A DNA stretch of 25,768 nt, from positions 1 through 25,768 of the forward strand of contig CAJPVJ010000419.1 in NCBI GenBank assembly GCA_905397405.1, in the 5' to 3' direction. Under the pieces are notes generated by a model that saw only the letters and a list, made by a program, of their open reading frames with translations, was not told the origin of the DNA and searched no databases. Positions within the stretch are counted from its first letter, which is position 1, and the number at the start of each line of letters is the position of its first letter. The position numbers and the translations under genes are program-made. Of the stretch, positions 1 to 6,984 are shown piece after piece. The DNA comes from Oppiella nova (lineage: Eukaryota; Arthropoda; Arachnida; Sarcoptiformes; Oppiidae).

Positions 1-1
1 G

Positions 2-166
2 TTTATTGCCTATTTTGGTACAATTGTGCCGATCATTAGCGCAGGCTTTTTATCTGATCATTTCGGTTTAATGGTTGGTGTTTTAGGCTTTTGTGCAGGA
101 ATTGGTATCTTATGTATTTATTTATTGATCAGTCATTTAAAAATTAAAGTTGGATCAAACATCTAG
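2..166 (+). CDS. C-terminal fragment of a probable MFS transporter
   Basis: The open frame runs from the left edge to TAG at 164-166 and gives 54 residues. They include a hydrophobic Gly-rich stretch (FGTIVPIISAGFLSDHFGL) and a second hydrophobic helix (VGVLGFCAGIGILCIYLLI), followed by a short basic tail. The G-x-L-S-D-H/R-F-G pattern between two helices is the loop typical of the last transmembrane pair of major facilitator superfamily permeases, so this is most likely the final two helices of such a transporter. The substrate cannot be inferred, because the first part of the gene lies outside the window. A perfect 13-bp hairpin overlaps the stop codon. Other multi-helix permeases cannot be fully excluded. 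Confidence 0.6.
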   Translation, partial: FIAYFGTIVPIISAGFLSDHFGLMVGVLGFCAGIGILCIYLLISHLKIKVGSNI

Positions 167-186
167 GCGCTGTGCGCCTAGATGTT
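158..186. terminator. Convergent hairpin between MFS fragment and OB-fold gene
   Basis: A perfect 13-bp inverted repeat (AACATCTAGGCGC, loop TGT, GCGCCTAGATGTT) lies between two convergent genes and overlaps the stop codon of the left one. The T-rich flank is weak on both sides. It probably ends transcription in both directions, but it is not a textbook U-tract terminator. Confidence 0.6.
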
Positions 187-198
187 GGTTAAAAGCAA

Positions 199-561
199 TT
201 ATTGAATAATCTCAATTTTAACCACTTCTATATCAGTAGGTTTATAGCGGTGAGTATCGACTTCCCCCACAACTTTAACTTTGGTACCCGGTTTTAACTT
301 TTTTAAATCGATAAGATCGTCATCCACTTCGATCCCAATGGTGCCCGTGCTGTCTTTTAGCTCATAATGTTCATGTTTTATTTGACGAACAATTGTCCCC
401 GTCAAGGTGACAGCTGTTTCATCATTGGCACGTATTGCTTGTCCAATGGTGATCTTGTTTTTGGCAGCTTCTTGAATAATCACATGATCATCTTTACCCG
501 CCCAAACATTTGACGTCATCACTAAAACAGCAATCGCAAGCAATAAAGGAGTTTTTTTCAT
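199..561 (-). CDS. YgiW/YdeI-type periplasmic OB-fold stress protein
   Basis: The product has 120 residues with a clear Sec signal peptide: MKK, a hydrophobic core, and a likely cut after Ala21 in NVWA/GK. The mature part matches the bacterial OB-fold (BOF) family of YgiW and YdeI. It shows the pattern TVTLTGTIVRQI...YELKD.TGTIGIEVDDD, then KVKVVGEVD and IEVVKIE at the end. The family holds small periplasmic proteins linked to stress tolerance (peroxide, cationic peptides, biofilm). They are thought to bind small ligands, but no enzymatic activity is established. The gene is monocistronic, between two hairpins. Family assignment is firm; the physiological role here is inferred. Confidence 0.82.
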   Translation of the reverse strand: MKKTPLLLAIAVLVMTSNVWAGKDDHVIIQEAAKNKITIGQAIRANDETAVTLTGTIVRQIKHEHYELKDSTGTIGIEVDDDLIDLKKLKPGTKVKVVGEVDTHRYKPTDIEVVKIEIIQ

Positions 562-657
562 GAAAAGAAGCCTTTGTTGAATATGTAATTGATCTTACAG
601 TAAACAATTCTAAGATTGATGTAAATTCAGCTTACAAAAGCACAACTTTTCATCAAA

Positions 658-681
658 AAAAGCGGACTTATGTCCGCTTTT
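658..681 (-). terminator. Rho-independent terminator of mnmE
   Basis: A 10-bp perfect stem (AAAAGCGGAC, loop TTAT, GTCCGCTTTT) sits 20 bases past the mnmE stop. Read on the minus strand it is followed by a run of T, so it is a classical intrinsic terminator for mnmE. Confidence 0.85.
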
Positions 682-700
682 AAGCTTTTAGAGTAAAGGA

Positions 701-2065
701 TTACTTTCCAATACAGAACGAGCCAAAAATTACCCCTAATAGATCATCTGCACTAAAATCGCCTGTGATCTCAGCTAAGGCATTCTGTGCTAAACGTAAC
801 GATTCAGCGACCAGTTCACCCGCATGATAGACCTCAAGTTGCTCATGTGCTTCTGTAAGATAGTGCTGAGTACGCTTCATTGCGTCTAAATGGCGTGTCC
901 GTGCAATAAAGGTATCTTCTTCAGGATGGAAGCCAGCATGCGCTGTAATCGCATCTATAAGCGCTTGTACGCCCATTTCCTGTTTGGCCGACACGCTAAT
1001 ATGGCGAAAACCTTGAAAATCACTTAATTCAGGTGATTGCGCAGTTAAATCACATTTGTTACCAATCAACATCAAGCGTTTAGTTTCTAAATGATCTTCA
1101 AAATAGCGCTGAGCAAGTGCTAAAGGATTTTCACCTTGGCTGAGGTCATAAACCAAAAGTAATAAATCCGCTTGCTCAATTTCTTTGATTGCTCGGCGAA
1201 TGCCTTCTTTTTCGACCACATCACCTGTTTCACGTAAGCCCGCAGTATCGGTCAGTGTGATAGGCAAGCCATTTAAAGTAATTTTCTCATGCAGTACATC
1301 ACGCGTCGTTCCTGCAATATCCGTAACAATGGCACGGTCATTTCCCGCCAAGGCATTCAATAACGAAGATTTACCCGCATTGGGCTTACCTGCAATCACC
1401 ACTTGCAGACCTTCACGTAATAACTGCCCCTGACGCGCAGAGTGTTGTACAGCAGAGACTGAAGCCTGCACATCTTCAAGTAGATGAAGAATTTTTCCAT
1501 CTGCCAAAAAGTCGATTTCCTCTTCAGGAAAATCAATCGCCGCTTCAACATGCAAACGTAAATGAATCAGTTTTTCCAATACAGTATTCACTTTATTGGA
1601 AAATGCACCTTGCAAAGAACGTACTGCAGAACGCGCAGCGGCTTGTGAAGTTGCATCAATTAAATCTGCAATCGCTTCAGCTTGAACCAAGTCCATTTTG
1701 CCATTTTCAAAGGCTCGCATGGAAAACTCGCCTGCTTTGGCGGCAATAGCACCCAGCTCGAACAATCGTGCAAGAAGTGCATTTTGAATTACAGGACCAC
1801 CATGTCCCTGCAATTCCACCACATCTTCACCCGTAAACGAGTTTGGATTTGGAAAGCAAATTGCTAGCCCCTCATCCATCACTTCACCTTTTTCATCAAA
1901 AAACTGACGAAAGCCAGCAAAGCGCGCTTGGGGAAGCGCTTTTTGAGTTAAAGCTTGTGCAATCGCATAAGCCTTAGGACCAGATAGACGAATCACACCT
2001 ACACCACCACGTCCAGGTGGAGTCGCAATTGCTGCAATTGTGGTTTGGCTTACAGGGTTACTCAT
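701..2065 (-). CDS. mnmE: tRNA uridine-5-carboxymethylaminomethyl GTPase MnmE (TrmE)
   Basis: MnmE is a GTPase that works with MnmG (GidA) to put the aminomethyl or carboxymethylaminomethyl group on wobble U34 of certain tRNAs. The 454 residues match the usual family length. The N-terminal formyl-THF-binding domain (about 1-120) contains TIAAIATPPGRGGVGVIRLSG. A helical region follows, with a G domain inserted: G1 GKPNAGKS (226-233), switch TDIAGTTRD (248-256), G3 DTAG (273-276), G4 NKCD (336-339) and G5 SAK (359-361). The C-terminal FCIGK has the catalytic Cys451. The start MSNPVSQTTIAAIATPPG agrees with family starts. The gene lies beside yidC, as in many gammaproteobacteria, but has its own terminator, and another terminator separates it from yidC. 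Confidence 0.97.
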   Translation of the reverse strand: MSNPVSQTTIAAIATPPGRGGVGVIRLSGPKAYAIAQALTQKALPQARFAGFRQFFDEKGEVMDEGLAICFPNPNSFTGEDVVELQGHGGPVIQNALLARLFELGAIAAKAGEFSMRAFENGKMDLVQAEAIADLIDATSQAAARSAVRSLQGAFSNKVNTVLEKLIHLRLHVEAAIDFPEEEIDFLADGKILHLLEDVQASVSAVQHSARQGQLLREGLQVVIAGKPNAGKSSLLNALAGNDRAIVTDIAGTTRDVLHEKITLNGLPITLTDTAGLRETGDVVEKEGIRRAIKEIEQADLLLLVYDLSQGENPLALAQRYFEDHLETKRLMLIGNKCDLTAQSPELSDFQGFRHISVSAKQEMGVQALIDAITAHAGFHPEEDTFIARTRHLDAMKRTQHYLTEAHEQLEVYHAGELVAESLRLAQNALAEITGDFSADDLLGVIFGSFCIGK

Positions 2066-2090
2066 CTAAATTACTCAAACTTTGACAATA

Positions 2091-2130
2091 AAAAAATCCG
2101 CCTAAGATTACCATCTTAAGCGGATTTTTT
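2091..2130 (-). terminator. Terminator of the rpmH-rnpA-yidD-yidC operon
   Basis: The arms AAAAAATCCGCCTAAGAT (2091-2108) and ATCTTAAGCGGATTTTTT (2113-2130) pair over 18 bp with one mismatch around a TACC loop. A run of six T follows in either direction. It lies 24 bases past the yidC stop and probably insulates mnmE from readthrough. Confidence 0.88.
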
Positions 2131-2154
2131 CAGCTATTGCTTAATCTATGAAGA

Positions 2155-3894
2155 TTAAACCACTTCGCTTGCGACTTTGGCTTTAGCAACATTTTTGTTG
2201 ATAAACCATTGTTGCAGAATCGTGATCGAGTTGTTCACAATCCAGTATAAAACCAAGCCAGAAGGGAAGAACAGCATAAATACTGTAAACATGATCGGCA
2301 TGATTTTGAAGACTTTAGCTTGCATTGGATCAGTAGGTTGTGGGTTCAACATTTGTTGAACAAACATCGTTACACCCATGATCAACGGCAGTATAAACCA
2401 AGGATCCATTGCAGATAAATCTTGAATCCAAAGCATCCATGGTGCATGACGAAGCTCTACAGATTCCATCAATACCCAATACAATGCTAAGAAGATTGGC
2501 ATTTGCAACAACAATGGTAAACAACCCGCAAGTGGATTGACTTGCTCACGTTTGTAAAGCGCCATCATTTCTTGTGAGAAACGCATGCGGTCTTCACCAA
2601 ACTCTTCTTTCATGCGTTGCATTTCAGGTGCAATCACACGCATTTTCGCCATAGAGCGATAGCTCTTAGACGACAAAGGCCAAAGAATAAGCTTAACCAA
2701 TACAGTCAATAAGATAATTGACCAGCCCCAGTTACCTACAAGATTATGGAAGAACTGTAAACCAGCAAATAATAATTTTGCAATTGGCCATAACCAACCA
2801 TAGTCTACAGTTTGGTTTAAACCAACAGCCAAGTCTTTTAATTCAGATTGAATTTTTGGACCTGAGTAGAACGTTGCATCAATGCTCATTGCTTTTCCAG
2901 CTGGAACATTGATGGTTGGAGAAGTAAATCCGATGATATTCATACCATCTGCAGATTTACGAGATTCCAATTTTGCTGTGTATTCTTGACCGCCAAAATG
3001 ACCAGGCATCCAAGCACTTACAAAATAATGCTGAACAATCGCAACCCATCCGCCTTTTGCTTCAGTGTTGAGTTTTTCATCAGTAAAATTTGCAAATTTT
3101 AGCTTGTTATAATGCTCATCAGGTGTACCCCAAGCGCCACCCAAATATGTTCCAAGTGTAAAAATCCCTTGAGAGGTTTTTCCTGGATCATCTGAGTTAT
3201 CACGCTTAATTTGACCAAACATTTGTCCTTGCCAATTTTGCGCACTACGGTTGACAACCTGATAGCTCACATCGATTGGATATTGACCTTGTTTAAAGGT
3301 AAATGTTTTGATGATTTCAACGCCATCTGCTGTTTTAAATACCATTGGTACAGCTAAAACTTGCGATGTTTTTCCATCTTTGTCTTTGGCTGCTTTGGCA
3401 TCTGCAATAGTATAAGCAGTTTTTTCAAACGCATAGTTTGGACGATCTGGCTTACTGTCCGGACCATTCAATCCAATTAACCCAGATTGCGCAACATAGG
3501 TACGTTTTGCATCACTTTCAAGCATAACAAAAGGCTGATCACTGTCTTTGCTCTTGTCATGATTCAGTAATTCAATACGAACAATATCACCACCTTTAGG
3601 ACTAATCCAAAGATGATAAAGGTCAGTTTGTACTGAAATCAATTGTTGATTTGCTGTGGCTGGTGCAGCTGTATTCTGTTGTGCAGCAGCTATATTTGCT
3701 TGTGGAACATCGCTAGTGGCCGCAGTTGCTTGACCTTTTGGCAGATCGGCAGACACATCATGCGCTACAACAGCCTGCGGTGTCGCAGCCTTCGATGTAT
3801 TGTCATGACCATAGTCTTTTTGCCAAGCCAAAATGAGCAAATATGCGGTGACTAACATGGCCCCAAGGATTGCAAACCTGGCCCATTGTTGCAT
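2155..3894 (-). CDS. yidC: Membrane protein insertase YidC
   Basis: YidC inserts and folds inner-membrane proteins, alone or with SecYEG. The 579-residue product has the gram-negative layout. A first membrane helix lies near residues 7-25 (RFAILGAMLVTAYLLILAW), followed by an Ala/Gln-rich linker and a large periplasmic P1 domain (about 60-350). The C-terminal insertase core has five hydrophobic helices. Landmarks include SMAKMRVIAPEMQRMKEEFGED, YKREQVNPLAGCLPLLLQMP and FPSGLVLYWIVNNSITILQQ. The basic groove residue that is Arg366 in E. coli appears here as Lys (VLVKLILWP), a known variant. A short basic tail follows. It starts 5 nt after yidD, and its ribosome-binding GGGG lies in the last codon of yidD, so translation is probably coupled. 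Confidence 0.97.
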   Translation of the reverse strand: MQQWARFAILGAMLVTAYLLILAWQKDYGHDNTSKAATPQAVVAHDVSADLPKGQATAATSDVPQANIAAAQQNTAAPATANQQLISVQTDLYHLWISPKGGDIVRIELLNHDKSKDSDQPFVMLESDAKRTYVAQSGLIGLNGPDSKPDRPNYAFEKTAYTIADAKAAKDKDGKTSQVLAVPMVFKTADGVEIIKTFTFKQGQYPIDVSYQVVNRSAQNWQGQMFGQIKRDNSDDPGKTSQGIFTLGTYLGGAWGTPDEHYNKLKFANFTDEKLNTEAKGGWVAIVQHYFVSAWMPGHFGGQEYTAKLESRKSADGMNIIGFTSPTINVPAGKAMSIDATFYSGPKIQSELKDLAVGLNQTVDYGWLWPIAKLLFAGLQFFHNLVGNWGWSIILLTVLVKLILWPLSSKSYRSMAKMRVIAPEMQRMKEEFGEDRMRFSQEMMALYKREQVNPLAGCLPLLLQMPIFLALYWVLMESVELRHAPWMLWIQDLSAMDPWFILPLIMGVTMFVQQMLNPQPTDPMQAKVFKIMPIMFTVFMLFFPSGLVLYWIVNNSITILQQWFINKNVAKAKVASEVV

Positions 3895-3899
3895 ATCTA

Positions 3900-4220
3900 T
3901 TACCCCAAGTGGTTAGAGTGATTTTGGTTCAATAAACGTTCACGCAAGGGTACAGGAACATGAAGCGTTTGAGAATCTATTTGCTGAAATGAAATAAAAC
4001 GAATTGTTTTTTTTGGCACAGGATCATAACCATACCCACCCCAAGGATGACAACGACACACGCGTTTGGTCGCTAACCAGCTACCTTTTAATGCGCCGTG
4101 CGTATGGATCGCTTCTAACGAATATTGAGAACAAGTCGGAATATAACGACAACGAGGTCCAATGAGAGGACTAATCGCAATTTGATAGAAACGAATCAAC
4201 CAATGCAATAAACGAATCAT
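3900..4220 (-). CDS. yidD: Membrane protein insertion efficiency factor YidD
   Basis: The family is small, amphipathic and inner-membrane-associated, and helps YidC-dependent insertion. The 106 residues begin [30 protein letters not shown], with the invariant [15 protein letters not shown] and the [13 protein letters not shown] block. The Cys-rich pattern (RCRY, PTCSQY, RCHPWG) is complete. After the core there is a C-terminal extension of about 35 residues ([11 protein letters not shown]...NHLG), longer than in E. coli and probably species-variable. The ribosome-binding site is AGAGGA upstream of ATG. It lies 9 nt after rnpA and 5 nt before yidC, in the conserved operon. Confidence 0.96.
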   Translation of the reverse strand: MIRLLHWLIRFYQIAISPLIGPRCRYIPTCSQYSLEAIHTHGALKGSWLATKRVCRCHPWGGYGYDPVPKKTIRFISFQQIDSQTLHVPVPLRERLLNQNHSNHLG

Positions 4221-4229
4221 TGGTATCCT

Positions 4230-4622
4230 CTATTTTTGAGGGGAAGATTGAGCTATTTTATGGTGCTTTTTAACGATGCGCTGCAATTTCAACCAAGCAA
4301 ATTGTAATTGCTGAAAAAGCTCAGCATTTGGAACTGCTTCTATACCAACTTTAGGCATCACCACAATATCCAATAAATCTATATTTTGCTGGTTTAAGCG
4401 AAAACTTTCACGCGTTAAACGTTTTATTCGATTTCTTTCATGCGCACGGCGCACTTTCTTCTTTGCAACAACAATACCCAAACGGCTTTTAGGCTGTTCG
4501 GTAACTTTTGCTAAGAATATAAAATGGGGTTGATGCACTTTAAAAAGCGCACCATCAAATACATCTTTGTAATCAGCAGCGCAGTGGATTCTCACCTCTG
4601 GACTGAAACTATAAAGAGACAT
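4230..4622 (-). CDS. rnpA: Ribonuclease P protein component RnpA
   Basis: This is the protein subunit of RNase P, which with the M1 RNA cuts the 5' leader from pre-tRNAs. The chosen start is ATG at 4620-4622 ([12 protein letters not shown]), giving 130 residues. An upstream in-frame TTG at 4641-4643 would add seven residues, but it lacks a better ribosome site and the added residues do not look like family sequence. The hallmark RNR motif is present as [22 protein letters not shown], in a small basic protein. It follows rpmH by 33 nt and precedes yidD by 9 nt. Start choice is moderately sure; identity is not in doubt. Confidence 0.95.
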   Translation of the reverse strand: MSLYSFSPEVRIHCAADYKDVFDGALFKVHQPHFIFLAKVTEQPKSRLGIVVAKKKVRRAHERNRIKRLTRESFRLNQQNIDLLDIVVMPKVGIEAVPNAELFQQLQFAWLKLQRIVKKHHKIAQSSPQK

Positions 4623-4655
4623 AACACCCAAGTCGTCTATCAACTGTCTAAAAAA

Positions 4656-4790
4656 TTAAACAGTTAAACTATGACGGCCTTTTGCACGACGGCGAGCTAA
4701 TACTTGACGACCAGCCTTAGTAGCCATACGAGCACGGAAACCATGAACACGCTTGCGCTTTAATTCAGATGGTTGGAATGTACGTTTCAT
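4656..4790 (-). CDS. rpmH: 50S ribosomal protein L34
   Basis: This short gene is read directly from the sequence. Its 44-residue product begins [21 protein letters not shown], continues with [18 protein letters not shown] and ends HSLTV. That is the conserved L34 sequence. L34 is a very basic component of the large ribosomal subunit. The ribosome-binding site TTGGAG lies 8 nt before ATG. It is the first gene of the operon that continues with rnpA, yidD and yidC. The leader is about 32 nt from the promoter at 4829-4857. Confidence 0.98.
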
Positions 4791-4828
4791 ATCGAAACTC
4801 CAAAATTGATCTTTTCTAAAGGTTCGCG

Positions 4829-4857
4829 ATTGTATTGTGCATTCTTTATTCTGTCAA
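4829..4857 (-). promoter_or_regulatory. Sigma-70 promoter of the rpmH operon
   Basis: On the minus strand a perfect -35 TTGACA (4857-4852) is followed by a 17-nt spacer and a -10 TACAAT (4834-4829), which matches the consensus at five of six positions. Transcription would start near 4822 and give a leader of about 32 nt to rpmH. It is one of the strongest-looking promoters in the window, as expected for a ribosomal protein gene. Confidence 0.85.
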
Positions 4858-5127
4858 TAAATATACACATTTCTTTTATATAGACGCTTTATTTTTACCC
4901 AGACAACAACTTTATATAGATTAAATTGAATAAATTATCAAAAATATATATTCACAGCATAACTTATTCTTTTATAATGCAAATAAGAGTTACGCACAGA
5001 TATATCCTCAAAGTTATCCATAGGCTGATTCACAATTTAAATTTAATTTCTTAATTTTAAATTTAAAAATCGTGTTGTTTTGAATTTAAATTCATAACTG
5101 AAGCTTTATCCACAGAAATCCTGATCC

Positions 5128-5170
5128 TTATAAATAAATTCAAATTTAAAATTTATATTTATTATTATTA
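5128..5170. other. Candidate DNA unwinding element with TAA trios
   Basis: These 43 bp have only one non-A/T base (C at 5141). The perfect DnaA box at 5106-5114 points rightward into it and ends 13 bases before it. The variant box at 5185-5193 points leftward into it and ends 14 bases from its right edge. On the minus strand the element begins with four successive TAA triplets (5170 down to 5159), which fit the published DnaA-trio consensus next to a box and spacer. The unwinding role is inferred. Confidence 0.6.
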
Positions 5171-5261
5171 GGGAGCATTTTTTCTGTGGAAAACCGCTTT
5201 TTTAAGATAAATAATAATAACTTACCCTGTGAGTATCCATGTTTCTATTAATTTGATGGAT

Positions 5262-5316
5262 TGTGGATAACTTTCTGTGATAATTTATCCACAGCTTGTG
5301 GAAAACCTTATCCACA
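5262..5316. promoter_or_regulatory. Dense DnaA box cluster in oriC
   Basis: Four boxes lie within 55 bp: TTATCCACA at 5262-5270 (-), 5285-5293 (+) and 5308-5316 (+), and TTTTCCACA at 5297-5305 (-). The two perfect plus-strand boxes start exactly 23 bp apart with the weaker minus-strand box between them, which suits cooperative loading of DnaA. Confidence 0.85.
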
Positions 5317-5381
5317 ACTGCTTTGAATTTGAATTTATTTACAGAAGGTTGCTTTTTTGAGCGAATTAGATTGAATTAACC

Positions 5382-5410
5382 ATGACAGATGTGGATAACT
5401 TGGTTAGAAT
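5382..5410 (+). promoter_or_regulatory. dnaA promoter with DnaA box in its spacer
   Basis: A -35 ATGACA (5382-5387), 17-nt spacer and -10 TAGAAT (5405-5410) each match sigma-70 consensus at five of six positions. The perfect minus-strand DnaA box at 5390-5398 lies inside the spacer, so bound DnaA should block RNA polymerase. This fits autorepression of dnaA. The predicted start is near 5417. Confidence 0.7.
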
Positions 5411-5416
5411 GGCGAC

Positions 5417-5438
5417 CCCCTCACCTACAGGGTAGGGG
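5417..5438 (+). other. GC-rich hairpin at the 5' end of the dnaA leader
   Basis: In an otherwise A/T-rich leader, CCCCT.ACC (5417-5425, C5422 bulged) pairs with GGTAGGGG (5431-5438) around the loop TACAG. It begins at about the predicted transcription start. It could stabilise the 5' end of the mRNA; this role is inferred. Confidence 0.5.
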
Positions 5439-5482
5439 TAAATAGTCTTTTTTGAATTTAAAATTGAATGAAGGGGTTTCAC

Positions 5483-6874
5483 ATGCTTTGGACGGACTGC
5501 TTAACTCGCTTGCGACAAGAGCTCTCTGATAATGTCTTTGCCATGTGGATTCGTCCTTTGGTTGCAGAAGAAGTCGAAGATACTTTAAAACTGTATGCAC
5601 CCAATCCATATTGGACTCGCTACATTCAAGAACATCATTTAGAACTGATTTCTATTTTGGCAGAACAATTATCTGAAGGTCGTATTCGCAAAGTCGAAAT
5701 TTTAGTCGACTCGCGTCCTGGTGCAATTCTTTCTGCTGCTGAACAGCCTGCTACCACAACGGCAGCGCTTGAAAGTTCTCCAATGCCTACACAGCATGTC
5801 AAAGCCAAAAAAGACAAAGAATATGAAGTTGTTTCTGCAAAAAATGTGAAGAAACGACAACTTAACCCATTATTTAACTTTGCTTTATTTGTTGAAGGTC
5901 GTTCAAACCAAATGGCGGCTGAAACTTGCCGCAAAGTTTTAACACAACTGGGTGAATCTCAACATAATCCACTCTTTTTATACGGCCCTACAGGCTTAGG
6001 TAAAACGCATTTAATGCAAGCCGTTGGTAATGCATTATTACAAGCAAAGCCAAATGCGCGTGTGATGTATATGACTGCGGAAAGCTTTGTCCAAGACTTT
6101 GTCAGCTCTCTGCAAAAAGGCAAGGTTGAAGAATTTAAAAAGAATTGCCGTTCTTTAGATTTATTGTTGGTTGATGATATTCATTTGTTGGCGGGTAAAG
6201 AAGCCAGTCTTGTTGAATTTTTCTATACATTCAATGCTTTATTGGATGAATCTAAACAAATTATTTTAACCTCTGACCGTTATCCAAAAGAATTAACCGA
6301 ATTGGATCCGCGTTTAGTCTCGCGCTTTTCATGGGGATTATCGGTTGGGGTTGAACCACCAGATATTGAAACACGTATCGAAATTTTGCTGAAAAAAGCC
6401 GAAAGCAGTGGCATCGATCTGCCTCGAAATTGCGCTTTATTTATTGCACAACAGGTTGTTGCCAATGTGCGAGAGCTTGAAGGCGCTTTAAACAAAGTTG
6501 TGGCAATCTCACGCTTTAAGGGTTCTGCAATTGATCTAGAAGTGGTTCGTGAATCATTGAAAGATGTTTTGGCGATTCGTGCCCGTACCATCAGTACTGA
6601 AAATATTCAACGCGTAGTGAGCGAATACTTCCGTATACCATTGAAAGAGTTGGTGGGGCCAAAACGCACACGTATTTACGCACGACCACGTCAGTTGGCG
6701 ATGGGGCTTGCGCGTGAGCTTACTGGAGACAGTTTCCCTGAAATTGGGATGGCTTTTGGCGGTCGTGACCACAGTACGGTCATGCATGCCTGTGAAAAAG
6801 TGCAAAGTTTACGCGATGAAGATCCAATTTTTAATGAGGATTATAAAAACCTCATGCGCCTGTTACAAAGTTAA
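5483..6874 (+). CDS. dnaA: Chromosomal replication initiator protein DnaA
   Basis: DnaA binds the oriC boxes, forms a helix on ATP binding and opens the duplex. The chosen start is ATG at 5483 (MLWTDCLTRLRQELSDNVFAMWIRPL, 463 residues), because AAGGGG lies 6 nt upstream. An in-frame ATG at 5468 would add five residues but would place that ribosome site inside the gene. Domain I covers about residues 1-80, with a variable domain II from about 90 to 120. AAA+ domain III has Walker A GPTGLGKT (168-175) and Walker B LLLVDDIH (227-234). Domain IV ends with the DNA-binding signature GGRDHSTVMHA (from 426). It heads the dnaA-dnaN-recF-gyrB cluster. Confidence 0.98.
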   Translation: MLWTDCLTRLRQELSDNVFAMWIRPLVAEEVEDTLKLYAPNPYWTRYIQEHHLELISILAEQLSEGRIRKVEILVDSRPGAILSAAEQPATTTAALESSPMPTQHVKAKKDKEYEVVSAKNVKKRQLNPLFNFALFVEGRSNQMAAETCRKVLTQLGESQHNPLFLYGPTGLGKTHLMQAVGNALLQAKPNARVMYMTAESFVQDFVSSLQKGKVEEFKKNCRSLDLLLVDDIHLLAGKEASLVEFFYTFNALLDESKQIILTSDRYPKELTELDPRLVSRFSWGLSVGVEPPDIETRIEILLKKAESSGIDLPRNCALFIAQQVVANVRELEGALNKVVAISRFKGSAIDLEVVRESLKDVLAIRARTISTENIQRVVSEYFRIPLKELVGPKRTRIYARPRQLAMGLARELTGDSFPEIGMAFGGRDHSTVMHACEKVQSLRDEDPIFNEDYKNLMRLLQS

Positions 6875-6920
6875 AATTTGTACAAATTATGCGCTTGCAA
6901 TGCGGCATAAACTGCCGCAT
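6875..6920 (+). other. Palindrome and hairpin between dnaA and dnaN
   Basis: Directly after the dnaA stop lies a perfect 14-bp palindrome AATTTGTACAAATT (6875-6888). A perfect 8-bp hairpin follows, ATGCGGCA, loop TAAAC, TGCCGCAT (6900-6920). No T run follows, so this is not an ordinary terminator. It may be a processing or attenuation site that sets the dnaA to dnaN ratio, or a binding site. Confidence 0.45.
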
Positions 6921-6984
6921 AGTACGTCATTAAAAAAAATTTATTACCCACATTTTTGTCATATTTAGTTAGAGGAATTCCACC

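Larger units (their letters stand above)
4791..5482. other. oriC: Chromosomal replication origin oriC (rpmH-dnaA interval)
   Basis: About 690 bp without a gene, very AT-rich, between divergent rpmH and dnaA. Perfect DnaA boxes (TTATCCACA) lie at 5106-5114 (+), 5262-5270 (-), 5285-5293 (+), 5308-5316 (+) and 5390-5398 (-). One-mismatch boxes are TTATCCATA at 5014-5022 (+) and TTTTCCACA at 5185-5193 (-) and 5297-5305 (-). Two nearly pure A/T stretches lie at about 5035-5070 and 5128-5170. The words GAATTT/AAATTC recur near 5089, 5138, 5323 and 5452. This is the usual gammaproteobacterial oriC position. GATC is rare, so E. coli-type SeqA/Dam control is not suggested. Confidence 0.93.

Noticed and set aside
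4990-4998. TTACGCACA as another DnaA box
   Set aside because: The mismatch falls at a normally invariant T and it lies at the edge of the oriC cluster; too weak to list.
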